Assembly (NCBI GenBank): GCA_903907185.1
Contig: CAIVND010000075.1
Coordinates: forward strand, 1-10,238
Source of the DNA: an uncultured Acidimicrobiaceae bacterium
GTDB taxonomy: Bacteria; Actinomycetota; Acidimicrobiia; Acidimicrobiales; Bog-793
Length of the DNA stretch: 10,238 nucleotides
Direction of reading: 5' to 3'
The translations under genes were made by a program, and so were the position numbers. Positions 1 through 6,681 of the stretch are shown in pieces. Below the pieces are notes generated by a model. It was given only the letters and a program-made list of their open reading frames with translations. It ran no database searches and was not told where the DNA came from. The first letter of the stretch is position 1. Each line of letters begins with the position of its first letter.

Positions 1-1121
1 GTCAGATATTTTGTGAACTCTACGTGTCCGTTCGCAGATCCAAAGACATAGAAGATCAGGTCACCAAAAATACCCAACAGCAAAAAGGTCTCGATGGTCT
101 GACCTCGGCTCAGCTCGGCTTGTGCATGTCCAAATTGGCTCACAATCCGCAGACTTCGGTAGAGACCAACAAGCCCAGCGATGAGGACAGCGGCGAGGAT
201 GGTCCACCGGACTATCTCGAAAACTCCACCGCTTTGGGCAATTCCCGCGAGCGGAAGATTGCCGATACCAAAGAGCGAAGCGACCCTCGGCGCCAAAAGG
301 TCAAGGTTGTGAAGCAGCTGGTGAGGAGAGATCACAAGGCTGCGGTCAATCAACACGAACATTCCCAGAGCACGTCCGATGTAGTGCACTGCAACGCCAA
401 GAGCTACTGATCCGAATGCAACACCAATAAATGGCGCTCCCGATCGGAATCGACGGGATCGGAGTATGTGGACAATACCGACCCCAAAGAGCGGAGCCAC
501 ACCGAGAAAAAAAGTAGTCGTGTCACTCAGCAGTGCAATGGCAAGAAGTACCACAGCCAACATCGGTCGCCAAGATTTACGCCCAACGACTTTTGGTTGA
601 GTGACGATAAGCAGCACAAGTGCAACCACGCACGCGAGTGCCGTAGCGACGTGCCATGGGCCCTGCAAAAAAAAGTACGCGAGATCTGGGCTTGGAAATC
701 CCAAAAGTACAAACACGAAAATCCCAGCCGCGATGGCACCGCGACGTGGAAGATCAAGGGCTGATAGCCACACTCCTACGAACACGATCGCTGCAGCGAT
801 GAAGGCTGGGATGAGGTGCAGAAGATAAAGGTGGACGCCAAAGATACGCACACCGACTGCGTAGAAAAGTGCCTCGAGTCCCCAGAATGAATCAAGAGAC
901 AGCGCCCACCCGTGCAACAAAAGCCCACCCGAGGCAATAGTCTTCCCCTCAAGAAGCGCAGTTGCCGCGTCCGCGGTCGTTGCGGAGATCTGTTGCGCGA
1001 CGAGCTCGAAGAGCACAACCAGGCCACAGAACAGGCCGAGTACCAAGATCAGGCTGGCCTTCGGTCGGGAGCTACTCAATGGCAGGTCATCATGACCCAT
1101 GGGTTGTGGCGGTTTTGACAT
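1..1121 (-). CDS. Polytopic membrane protein of unknown function, 3' end beyond the window
   Basis: I found this by translating the minus strand from the ATG at 1121. The frame stays open for 373 codons to base 1 without a stop, so the C-terminus is missing. After a hydrophilic start (residues 1-21) there are about eight hydrophobic segments, near 22-42, 96-118, 128-142, 156-174, 186-208, 229-246, 305-321 and 345-361. Arg/Lys-rich loops (177-185, 221-227) suggest cytoplasmic sides. The long loop between the first two segments contains LSLDSFWGLEALFYAVG (75-90), and an acidic residue there is reminiscent of GT-C-type lipid-linked sugar transferases; that is inference only. Codon use and hydrophobic periodicity strongly favour a real protein over the plus-strand ORFs opposite it. 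Start choice is uncertain: ATG at 1100 and GTG at 1181 are in frame, and none has a clear ribosome-binding site. No family assigned with confidence. Confidence 0.85.
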   Translation of the reverse strand, partial: MSKPPQPMGHDDLPLSSSRPKASLILVLGLFCGLVVLFELVAQQISATTADAATALLEGKTIASGGLLLHGWALSLDSFWGLEALFYAVGVRIFGVHLYLLHLIPAFIAAAIVFVGVWLSALDLPRRGAIAAGIFVFVLLGFPSPDLAYFFLQGPWHVATALACVVALVLLIVTQPKVVGRKSWRPMLAVVLLAIALLSDTTTFFLGVAPLFGVGIVHILRSRRFRSGAPFIGVAFGSVALGVAVHYIGRALGMFVLIDRSLVISPHQLLHNLDLLAPRVASLFGIGNLPLAGIAQSGGVFEIVRWTILAAVLIAGLVGLYRSLRIVSQFGHAQAELSRGQTIETFLLLGIFGDLIFYVFGSANGHVEFTKYL

Positions 1122-1344
1122 CAAGATCTCGTCGCATGAGAGTAGCCGGACGCTGTTAAGGACCTCATAGACGTGTGACACTCTTGCTGCACTGACGAGC
1201 GGTCACTGATGGCAAATTCATTGGGCATGTTGTCGATACAAACTGACGGCACCATTGGGATTGTCCAGGAGATCCGCCCCGGTGAAAGGTCGAGAACTCC
1301 GTCAATCGTCAATCCCTTCGCAACAGGTGACGCAAAGATCGGGT
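1122..1344. other. Noncoding spacer between membrane protein and aldo/keto reductase
   Basis: This 223-bp gap separates two minus-strand genes. A 63-codon minus-strand ORF (1121-1312, TTG start) fills much of it, but its translation is not protein-like and no ribosome-binding site precedes it. GGGATTG at 1257-1263 pairs with CAATCCC at 1310-1316, but the 46-nt loop makes it a poor terminator. Short direct repeats occur at 1301-1312 (GTCAAT twice) and 1348-1360 (ATTGGCG-like, within the end of the reductase gene). I see no clear terminator or RNA gene. Confidence 0.5.
1139..1144 (-). promoter_or_regulatory. Possible -10 box upstream of the membrane protein
   Basis: On the minus strand this reads TACTCT, matching the actinobacterial TANNNT -10 pattern. 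It ends 17 nt before the ATG at 1121, which would give a leader of only about 10 nt. No convincing -35 is visible. A single short match like this is weak evidence. Confidence 0.2.
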
Positions 1345-2277
1345 CTATTGGCGATTGGCGAGGATGAGATCGATCTCATCTAATTCACTCGGTGTCATCT
1401 GCCACAAAGCTGAACTTACATTTTCCTGTACCTGCTGGAGGTTCGACGCTCCGGCGATGACCGAGGAGACCACAGGTTTGGCGAGCAGCCATGACATGGC
1501 AAGTTCAAGAATGGAGCGACCACGCTCCTCTGCGAAGGCAACCAACGATTCAATTGTGTCGAGATTCTTCTCACTCAGTGTTGACTCGCGTCGTTCGTCC
1601 GCCATCTTGGCAATTCGGGTGCCCTCGGGAAGCGGTGCTGCTCGACGGTATTTTCCTGATAAGAGACCACCGACGAGCGGTGAGTAGGGAACAAAACCAA
1701 TCCCCTGTCGCTCACATTCAGCAAGAACGCCATTCTCTGGATCACGAACAAACAGGCTGTAGTTATTTTGCAGATTGACAAATCGTGGTCCGCCCTCTTT
1801 TGCTGCCGCATCTGCCTCTTGCAGCTGCGCAACGGAGAAATTTGAGCAGCCAAGTTCGCGTACCTTGCCCGCTGATACAAGATCACCCATGGCCGTGAGC
1901 GTCTCCGCGATCGGGACATTCGGGTCAGGCCGGTGATAGATGTACAGATCAATGTAGTCAGTCTGCAAACGACGGAGTGACTCCTCGACGGCAGTTCGCA
2001 GATAGCTCGGACTTCCACCTGCGGGTACGTCATTCACCGGCATGCCAAATTTGGTCGCGAGGATTACCTTCGATCGCCGAGGACCAAGCAAATTGCCGAT
2101 ATAGGTTTCGCTCTTGGTCGCGCCATACATATCGGCGGTATCAATGAAGTTGATTCCACTGTCGATGATGGCATCTAAGACCTTGGCAGTTCCGTCCTCA
2201 TCAAGTCGCGTTCCAAAGTTATTTGTACCAAGACCAATGACTGATACGTCAAGCGATCCAATTTTGCGTGTTTGCAC
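1345..2277 (-). CDS. Aldo/keto reductase family oxidoreductase
   Basis: This is a 310-residue NADPH-dependent aldo/keto reductase of the (beta/alpha)8 type, expected to be cytosolic and to reduce aldehydes or ketones; the substrate cannot be told. The catalytic tetrad is visible: Asp46 in FIDTADMYG, Tyr51, Lys76 in ILATKFG and His115 in YIYHRPDP. Later family motifs are ELGCSNFS (141-148), QNNYSL (170-175), VPYSPLVGGLLSGKY (196-210, cofactor loop) and the C-terminal PVVSSVIAGASN region (268-279). I chose the GTG at 2277 rather than a GTG eight codons upstream (2301), because it sits just behind a GAGGGGGA ribosome-binding site and family members normally begin with this MQTRKIGSLDVS-like strand. 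It lies 47 bp downstream of the DUF1003 gene on the same strand and lacks the TAGNNT box seen at other starts, so it is probably expressed from an upstream promoter. Confidence 0.93.
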   Translation of the reverse strand: MQTRKIGSLDVSVIGLGTNNFGTRLDEDGTAKVLDAIIDSGINFIDTADMYGATKSETYIGNLLGPRRSKVILATKFGMPVNDVPAGGSPSYLRTAVEESLRRLQTDYIDLYIYHRPDPNVPIAETLTAMGDLVSAGKVRELGCSNFSVAQLQEADAAAKEGGPRFVNLQNNYSLFVRDPENGVLAECERQGIGFVPYSPLVGGLLSGKYRRAAPLPEGTRIAKMADERRESTLSEKNLDTIESLVAFAEERGRSILELAMSWLLAKPVVSSVIAGASNLQQVQENVSSALWQMTPSELDEIDLILANRQ

Positions 2278-2280
2278 TCT

Positions 2281-2288
2281 TCCCCCTC
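2281..2288 (-). promoter_or_regulatory. Ribosome-binding site that fixes the aldo/keto reductase start
   Basis: On the minus strand this reads GAGGGGGA. Its GAGG core ends 7 nt before the GTG at 2277, a good Shine-Dalgarno spacing. It lies inside the reading frame of the longer ORF, so it argues for the shorter 310-residue protein. Confidence 0.7.
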
Positions 2289-2324
2289 GTTGATTCCACA
2301 CCGGAGCTCTTCACATTCACTCAG

Positions 2325-2867
2325 TTAATTTGGGTCACTCTGTTTGATCTGTCGCTCAAGCGCAGCAACCTGACTGAGCAGCTGGGTGAGCAAAGCATCT
2401 TGGCTTTCAAGATGCTCTTGAATCTGCGTCGCCTCGTGAAGAACCGCCTCGGCATCTTTGTAGGTCTCTTCAGAACGTTTGTCTGAGGCCTGAGCCTGTA
2501 CGTTCTGGCCAACCATGATGATCGATAACAGCACGAGCTGCAAGAAGGTCTGCGCGATCCACGAGATGATCACGATTACCGAGCCGGTCCTGATCGCGGA
2601 GGGAAATGAAACCAGGGCGATGAGAGTGAATAGGTACGCGCAGGCCATTGTGCCAACGGCATTGGTGATCTTGACACCAACGAGTCGGTTAAATACCGCC
2701 AAGCGCTGACCTTGCGGGATGGTATCGATGACCCTGACGGGCTTCAATGTTCCTTCGATGAATGCCTTCGTTCGACCGTGTGGAACATAGTGAAATACCG
2801 CGGCGGCCTTATGCGGTGCAGCTACGTTGGCAACGTCTTGACCATCGGTACTTGGATCATCGGACAT
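2325..2867 (-). CDS. DUF1003-like membrane protein
   Basis: This is a 180-residue protein with two adjacent transmembrane helices (about 68-90 and 95-119) and long soluble ends. Residues 120-131 (GQNVQAQASDKR), just after the second helix, resemble the conserved SQNRQ...DR segment that follows the second helix in DUF1003 proteins (PF06210). The tail (131-176) is strongly helical with heptad-like Leu/Ile/Val spacing and ends in LTQLLSQVAALERQIKQ, so a coiled coil is likely. The N-terminal 60 residues are soluble. Molecular function is unknown for the family. The frame is open back to a TTG at 2897, but I prefer the ATG at 2867, which has TAGTCT ending 7 nt upstream. It is divergent from the GNAT gene and probably leads a transcript that also contains the aldo/keto reductase. 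Confidence 0.85.
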   Translation of the reverse strand: MSDDPSTDGQDVANVAAPHKAAAVFHYVPHGRTKAFIEGTLKPVRVIDTIPQGQRLAVFNRLVGVKITNAVGTMACAYLFTLIALVSFPSAIRTGSVIVIISWIAQTFLQLVLLSIIMVGQNVQAQASDKRSEETYKDAEAVLHEATQIQEHLESQDALLTQLLSQVAALERQIKQSDPN

Positions 2868-2874
2868 CTGAAAG

Positions 2875-2880
2875 AGACTA
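2875..2880 (-). promoter_or_regulatory. -10 box (TAGTCT) for a leaderless DUF1003 mRNA
   Basis: On the minus strand TAGTCT matches TANNNT and is separated from the ATG at 2867 by exactly 7 nt, so transcription should begin at or next to the start codon. No Shine-Dalgarno is present. The hexamer 17 nt further upstream (TTCCAG) is not a consensus -35. Confidence 0.5.
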
Positions 2881-2930
2881 ATGCGACCTGAACTCAACTG
2901 GAAGTGGATCAGACGTCAATGACCATCGAT

Positions 2931-2936
2931 TAGAAA
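2931..2936 (+). promoter_or_regulatory. Possible -10 box (TAGAAA) for the GNAT gene
   Basis: TAGAAA ends 6 nt before the ATG at 2943. It lacks the last T of TANNNT but matches the position and the TAG core of the other boxes in this window. Together with the box at 2875-2880 it makes the 75-bp spacer 2868-2942 a compact divergent promoter region. Confidence 0.35.
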
Positions 2937-2942
2937 CGTCAT

Positions 2943-3803
2943 ATGTCCCTTGTCATTCGACCAATGCATTTCGATGATGTCGCTACCGTTGATGAGATCT
3001 GGCGGTCTGTCTTTCATCCCCCCGGCACCACCGTTGACGAACCAGTTGAACCGCGCACTGCGGAGGCCGAGCTCGCCGACCGATCGAGATTTCTCCATCT
3101 CCTCAATACTGACCCCGCAGGCGCGGCAGTCGCGGAGATCGATGGAGTCACTGTTGGTCTGTGCCAATCCCTTCGACGCGGCGATCAATTTGTGCTCTCA
3201 CGCCTTGGGGTCGCACCGGACTTTCAAGGCCAGGGAATCGGACGGAAACTTCTCGCCTTTGCATTGAGCTACGGGGAGGAAACGATCGAACAGTACATCT
3301 GGTCGTCACAGGATCCACGAGCACTGCACTCCTACGTCCGCGAGGGGTTCACACTTCGCCCAACGGTGACACTCACCGGAAATGCTCGCGGCGGATCAGT
3401 TGAGCGTCATGTCATTCAAATGGACGAAAAGGGGATTGAATTCGCAGATGCCATCGATCTCGCGGTACGGGGTGTCTCGAGGAGGCAAGACCTACAGTTT
3501 TGGTTCGCCTCAGGAGCAAACCTTGTTGTCGATGAGGAGGGCGGCTATCTGATCTTTAACAAGACACGTCTCACGACCCTCGCCGCCACCTCAATCCCCG
3601 TGGCAAAACGGCTATTGACCGGTGCGCTGCAAGGGTACGGGGACCTTCCACCCCTCGAGGCCGGTTGGGTTGTCGCAGAGCAGCAGTGGGCGATCGAGGC
3701 AGCGGCAAGTTGTGGCGCGACGATCTCAAACTATGGGGCGATGATGACCCGCAATGTCGTGGAACTCGCCGTTCCCTATCTCCCAAACGCATTGCTCGGA
3801 TGA
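2943..3803 (+). CDS. GNAT family N-acetyltransferase with a tandem C-terminal half
   Basis: This 286-residue protein starts with a standard GNAT domain (about 3-160). The acceptor-side strand is LVIRPMHFDDVATV. The acetyl-CoA loop is seen in LSRLGVAPDFQGQGIGRKLL (85-104), with QGQGIG as the pyrophosphate-binding turn. RALHSYVREGF (126-136) is the usual final helix-strand motif. Residues about 165-286 look like a second, degenerate GNAT half: strands near 195-210 and the segment EQQWAIEAAASCGATISNYG, which resembles the closing part of actinobacterial tandem GNAT proteins, but with no acetyl-CoA loop. The product is expected to transfer acetyl from acetyl-CoA to an amine; the acceptor cannot be predicted. 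It is divergent from the DUF1003 gene and 87 bp upstream of the PAC2 gene. Confidence 0.88.
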   Translation: MSLVIRPMHFDDVATVDEIWRSVFHPPGTTVDEPVEPRTAEAELADRSRFLHLLNTDPAGAAVAEIDGVTVGLCQSLRRGDQFVLSRLGVAPDFQGQGIGRKLLAFALSYGEETIEQYIWSSQDPRALHSYVREGFTLRPTVTLTGNARGGSVERHVIQMDEKGIEFADAIDLAVRGVSRRQDLQFWFASGANLVVDEEGGYLIFNKTRLTTLAATSIPVAKRLLTGALQGYGDLPPLEAGWVVAEQQWAIEAAASCGATISNYGAMMTRNVVELAVPYLPNALLG

Positions 3804-3877
3804 TGCCAGACCAGCACAGGGAACCCTCAGCAAACGCCGTAATCCGCCCATCATTTCCCAGCCGCGTTACAAACCTA

Positions 3878-3883
3878 TAGCGT
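3878..3883 (+). promoter_or_regulatory. -10 box (TAGCGT) for a leaderless PAC2 mRNA
   Basis: TAGCGT matches TANNNT and ends 7 nt before the ATG at 3891. The bases between box and ATG (CTTAGTT) contain no Shine-Dalgarno. It implies that the PAC2 gene has its own promoter even though the GNAT gene lies upstream on the same strand. Confidence 0.5.
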
Positions 3884-3890
3884 CTTAGTT

Positions 3891-4754
3891 ATGAGCTTTA
3901 CTCGACGAGAGACGATTGCGGCGGATCAGCCGATACTGATCGTTGCCTTAGAGGGCTGGATCGATCCTGGATTCACCGCTGCAACTGCGCTTACCTGCCT
4001 GCTCGATCAGTTCGATACTCGCACCTTTGTTGTCTTTGATACTGACGACCTCATCGATCTCCGTGCTCGTCGACCCCGTGTCATCTCGCGTGATGGCCTC
4101 CGTTCGCGTGTGTACTGGCCCGGACCTCGCCTGCGAGTTGGAACCGATGAAGATGGCATGGGCATGGCCTTTCTTGTCGGACCCGAACCAGATTTTCGCT
4201 GGAAGGGCTTCGCTGCTGAGGTAGTTGAACTCGCCATGGAGATGGGTTGCAAGTTGATCGTTGGGCTTGGCGCAGCTCCGGCACCAACGCCACACACTCG
4301 CCCAATCCCGATCTCGTCGACTGCCTCCACGCAGGAGCTCGCAGCAGAGGTCGGGTACCGATCCGGTACTCGGGATCGTCCCGCGCGCATGATCGATGTT
4401 GTGGGTTCGACCGCGGATCTTGCAGGCATCCCCTCGATCAGTCTCATCGCTCGGGTACCGCACTACGTCAGTACGACTCCCTATCCAGCGGCATCGATCG
4501 CGTTGCTCCAGGCACTTAGTTCCGTCTCGGGACTCGCGATCAACACCGAATCGTTGGAGGAGGGCGCAGAGTCGACAAACCGAGAGGTGGATCGACTGAT
4601 CGCGCAGTCTGAGGAACACACCGAGATGGTCCGTCAGCTCGAAGAGCGCTACCGACGGATTGCACCAGCTGAGATCGACGAGAACATCCTGCCATCGGGC
4701 GACCAGATCGCGGAGGAGCTACAGCGCTACCTTCGCAATCGCACTACCGAATAG
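3891..4754 (+). CDS. PAC2 family protein (proteasome assembly chaperone 2-like)
   Basis: This 287-residue protein matches the actinobacterial PAC2 family. Recognisable segments in order are ALEGWIDPGFTAATA (19-33), FVVFDTDDLIDLRARRP (46-62), FLVGPEPDFRW (94-104), LIVGLGAAPAPTPHTRP (122-138), IARVPHYVSTTPYPAASIALL (start 186) and a C-terminal PSGDQIAEELQRYLR (268-282). An acidic, helical stretch (220-260) with EEHTEMVRQLEERYRR is likely coiled. Eukaryotic PAC2 helps build the proteasome alpha ring; bacterial homologues are common in proteasome-bearing actinobacteria, but their role is not settled, and no proteasome or Pup gene is in this window. Its TAG stop lies 9 bp from the stop of the convergent NIPSNAP gene. 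Confidence 0.9.
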   Translation: MSFTRRETIAADQPILIVALEGWIDPGFTAATALTCLLDQFDTRTFVVFDTDDLIDLRARRPRVISRDGLRSRVYWPGPRLRVGTDEDGMGMAFLVGPEPDFRWKGFAAEVVELAMEMGCKLIVGLGAAPAPTPHTRPIPISSTASTQELAAEVGYRSGTRDRPARMIDVVGSTADLAGIPSISLIARVPHYVSTTPYPAASIALLQALSSVSGLAINTESLEEGAESTNREVDRLIAQSEEHTEMVRQLEERYRRIAPAEIDENILPSGDQIAEELQRYLRNRTTE

Positions 4755-4766
4755 CCCACTGGGCTA
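4752..4766. terminator. Perfect palindrome containing both stop codons of two convergent genes
   Basis: TAGCCC-ACT-GGGCTA is a perfect 6-bp stem with a 3-nt loop. Its left TAG is the stop codon of the PAC2 gene and its right CTA is the minus-strand TAG stop of the NIPSNAP gene. A hairpin could form in both transcripts. There is no T tract on either side, so intrinsic termination is uncertain. Confidence 0.35.
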
Positions 4767-5096
4767 CTGCTGAGGAGAGAACTCGGTCGCTCGGTAATGG
4801 TGGCTCTCAATCTTTGAAGTGAGCTTTCCATCAACTTCGGATGCGGCGCGCGCTGCGATCCAATCTTCGTCTGTAGCAAAACTCTTCCAATAGCTCTCTG
4901 CCGCCTCGGGACTTGGATAGGCAAGAACGTAGACAATGGAATCCTCGTCATCGAGCGACTCATAAAAGCTCACGACTTCAATTCCATGTTTGGCAAATAA
5001 ACCAAAGGTGTGGTCGTGAAAGCGACGCTTGAGCGCCTCGCGCTTTCCTGGAGCTGACTGATAAGTGCGGATCTCGAAGATACGTGTTGAGCTCAT
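4764..5096 (-). CDS. NIPSNAP family protein
   Basis: This 110-residue protein has the size and pattern of a single NIPSNAP domain, a dimeric alpha/beta-barrel fold. It opens with the typical strand IFEIRTYQSAPGKREALKRRF (from residue 6), followed by HTFGLFAKHGIEVVSFYES, then IVYVLAYPSPEAAESYWKSF (54-73), and DEDWIAARAASE (77-88), where a Trp is usual. No catalytic residues are defined for the family, and its biochemical role is unknown; it is expected to be cytosolic. The frame extends to a GTG at 5120, but the ATG at 5096 gives the usual family N-terminus and has TAAGAA 8 nt upstream. It is convergent with the PAC2 gene and divergent from proS, with 62 bp between the two starts. Confidence 0.88.
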   Translation of the reverse strand: MSSTRIFEIRTYQSAPGKREALKRRFHDHTFGLFAKHGIEVVSFYESLDDEDSIVYVLAYPSPEAAESYWKSFATDEDWIAARAASEVDGKLTSKIESHHYRATEFSPQQ

Positions 5097-5104
5097 GAGA
5101 CAAA

Positions 5105-5110
5105 TTCTTA
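5105..5110 (-). promoter_or_regulatory. Possible -10 box (TAAGAA) for the NIPSNAP gene
   Basis: On the minus strand TAAGAA ends 8 nt before the ATG at 5096. It lacks the final T of the TANNNT pattern. No Shine-Dalgarno precedes the ATG, which fits a leaderless or nearly leaderless message. Confidence 0.3.
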
Positions 5111-5147
5111 GCACTGCCACGGTCCATCGGCACGATAATCCATCGGC

Positions 5148-5153
5148 AATAAT
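5148..5153 (+). promoter_or_regulatory. Possible -10 box (AATAAT) for proS
   Basis: AATAAT differs from TATAAT only at its first base and ends 5 nt before the proS ATG at 5159. No Shine-Dalgarno lies between them. The spacing is a little shorter than at the other genes, and no -35 is visible. Confidence 0.3.
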
Positions 5154-5158
5154 GCCCT

Positions 5159-6601
5159 ATGGCCAAAGCTGACGAAAAGGCAATCACTCCCCAATCAGAG
5201 GACTTCTCCGCCTGGTACAACGAACTCGTACTCAAAGCTGAGCTCGCAGACCGTGGCCCCGTGCGCGGCACGATGGTTATCCGTCCCTATGGCTACCGCA
5301 TCTGGGAGCTCATCCACGATGCGCTCGATCTACGAATAAAGGCGACTGGCCACGAGAATGCCTACTTCCCGCTCTTTATCCCAGAAAGTCACCTCAAGCG
5401 CGAGGCTGAACATGTTGAGGGCTTTGCTCCTGAGCTTGCAGTCGTCACCCACGCTGGCGGCCACGAGCTCGAAGAGCCCATCGTCGTGCGGCCCACCTCC
5501 GAGACAATCATCGGGGAGATGTTCGCGAAGTGGATCTCGTCGTACCGCGATCTACCGCTTCTGATCAACCAATGGGCCAATGTCGTGCGATGGGAGCTCC
5601 GACCCCGACTGTTTCTTCGAACGACAGAGTTTCTCTGGCAGGAGGGACACACCGCCCACGCCGACGAGGCCGACGCACAGCGCGAGACGATGGTTGCCAC
5701 TGAGTTCTACGAACAAGTTGCACGCGAGTTCGCCGCGCTCCCCGTGATTGTCGGGGACAAGACCCCGAGCGAGCGGTTTGCTGGCGCGGTACGCACGGTC
5801 ACTTTGGAGACTTTGGTGCGTGACGGTCGTGCAATTCAGTCAGCGACCTCGCACTATCTCGGCACGAACTTTTCGAAAGCTTTTGAGATCAATTACACCA
5901 GCAGCGATGGTGAACAGGCACTCTGTCACACCACCTCATGGGGGATGAGCACTCGGATGATCGGGGCGGTCATCATGGCTCAGGGTGATGACAAGGGCCT
6001 GATTCTCCCTCCACGGCTCGCTCCGTATCAGATCGTTATTGTTCCAATCGGTCGTGACGCTGACCTTGTACCAGTCGTCACCGAGACGGGTCGCCTTGCA
6101 GACGAGATTCGAGGGCTGGGGATCAGAGTAAAGGTCGATGACCGGACAACGCTCTCTCCAGGGTTCAAGTTCAATGAATGGGAGTTGCGTGGGGTTCCGC
6201 TTCGTATCGAACTTGGACCACGCGATCTCGCCGCAGGTGTCGCGACACTGGCGAACCGCCTTACCGGCGAGAAGACCACCGTTCCACTTGACGAGATTGG
6301 TCAACAGATGTCCGCCCGGCTTGATGAATTCCAGGATGCGCTCTACCAACGGGCGCTCGACTTCCGTGAGGCACACACCTTGACAGCAACCTCGAAGGAG
6401 GAGCTCGCGGATGCTGTGGCAACCGGCTTTGCACTCGCTCTTCACTGTGGTCAAAAGAGCTGCGAGGATGCAATCAAGGAGGATCTCGGTGCCACCGCGC
6501 GCTGTATTCCCCTCGATGGCGAACCGGAGGAGGGACGCTGTGCCTACTGCGATGCCTCATCTGCCTATGGCAAACGCATCCTCTTCGCCCGCGCCTACTG
6601 A
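5159..6601 (+). CDS. proS: Prolyl-tRNA synthetase, archaeal/eukaryotic type (ProS type 3)
   Basis: ProS joins L-proline to tRNA-Pro in the cytosol, using ATP. At 480 residues it is the short form without the bacterial INS editing domain. The class II core is visible: RGTMVIRPYGYRIWE (36-50), PIVVRPTSETIIGEMF (107-122), the motif 2 region RWELRPRLFLRTTEFLWQEG (144-163) and motif 3 within GDDKGLILPPRLAPYQI (276-291). The anticodon-binding domain follows (about 290-395), with VIVPIGRD and FKFNEWELRGVPLRIELGPRD. The C-terminal domain has Cys430, Cys435, Cys461 and Cys464, spaced as in the zinc-binding cysteines of the archaeal-type enzyme, and ends in the aromatic RILFARAY tail, as is typical. 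The ATG at 5159 has no Shine-Dalgarno. The gene is divergent from NIPSNAP and convergent with asd. Confidence 0.97.
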   Translation: MAKADEKAITPQSEDFSAWYNELVLKAELADRGPVRGTMVIRPYGYRIWELIHDALDLRIKATGHENAYFPLFIPESHLKREAEHVEGFAPELAVVTHAGGHELEEPIVVRPTSETIIGEMFAKWISSYRDLPLLINQWANVVRWELRPRLFLRTTEFLWQEGHTAHADEADAQRETMVATEFYEQVAREFAALPVIVGDKTPSERFAGAVRTVTLETLVRDGRAIQSATSHYLGTNFSKAFEINYTSSDGEQALCHTTSWGMSTRMIGAVIMAQGDDKGLILPPRLAPYQIVIVPIGRDADLVPVVTETGRLADEIRGLGIRVKVDDRTTLSPGFKFNEWELRGVPLRIELGPRDLAAGVATLANRLTGEKTTVPLDEIGQQMSARLDEFQDALYQRALDFREAHTLTATSKEELADAVATGFALALHCGQKSCEDAIKEDLGATARCIPLDGEPEEGRCAYCDASSAYGKRILFARAY

Positions 6602-6622
6602 GAAGGACTATCAAGAACCACT

Positions 6623-6654
6623 GGGAGAGGATCTTGAGCGGAGTGAACTCTCCC
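6623..6654. terminator. Inverted repeat between convergent proS and asd
   Basis: GGGAGAG (6623-6629) and CTCTCCC (6648-6654) are a perfect 7-bp inverted repeat with an 18-nt loop, in the 80-bp gap between the two stop codons. It could act on both strands. The long loop and the lack of a T run on either side make a classical intrinsic terminator doubtful. Confidence 0.3.
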
Positions 6655-6681
6655 CTTCAACGTGCGATGGAGCCATGTTCG

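Noticed and set aside
24..828. Plus-strand ORFs of 75-128 codons in the first 830 bases
   Set aside because: They lie opposite the long minus-strand membrane protein, and their translations are low-complexity and Arg/Ser/Gln-rich with no family resemblance, typical of antisense shadows.
1121..1312. 63-codon minus-strand ORF in the spacer before the membrane protein
   Set aside because: TTG start, no ribosome-binding site or TANNNT box, and a translation without recognisable protein character. A degraded gene cannot be excluded.
1257..1316. GGGATTG/CAATCCC inverted repeat downstream of the aldo/keto reductase
   Set aside because: A 7-bp stem with a 46-nt loop and no T tract is not a credible terminator; expected by chance in a spacer of this size.
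3948..4619. 223-codon minus-strand ORF opposite the PAC2 gene
   Set aside because: The plus frame is a clear PAC2 protein; the antisense translation is rich in Arg, Cys and Ser and has no motif.
5936..6454. 172-codon minus-strand ORF opposite proS
   Set aside because: Entirely inside a well-conserved proS coding region; the translation is not protein-like.
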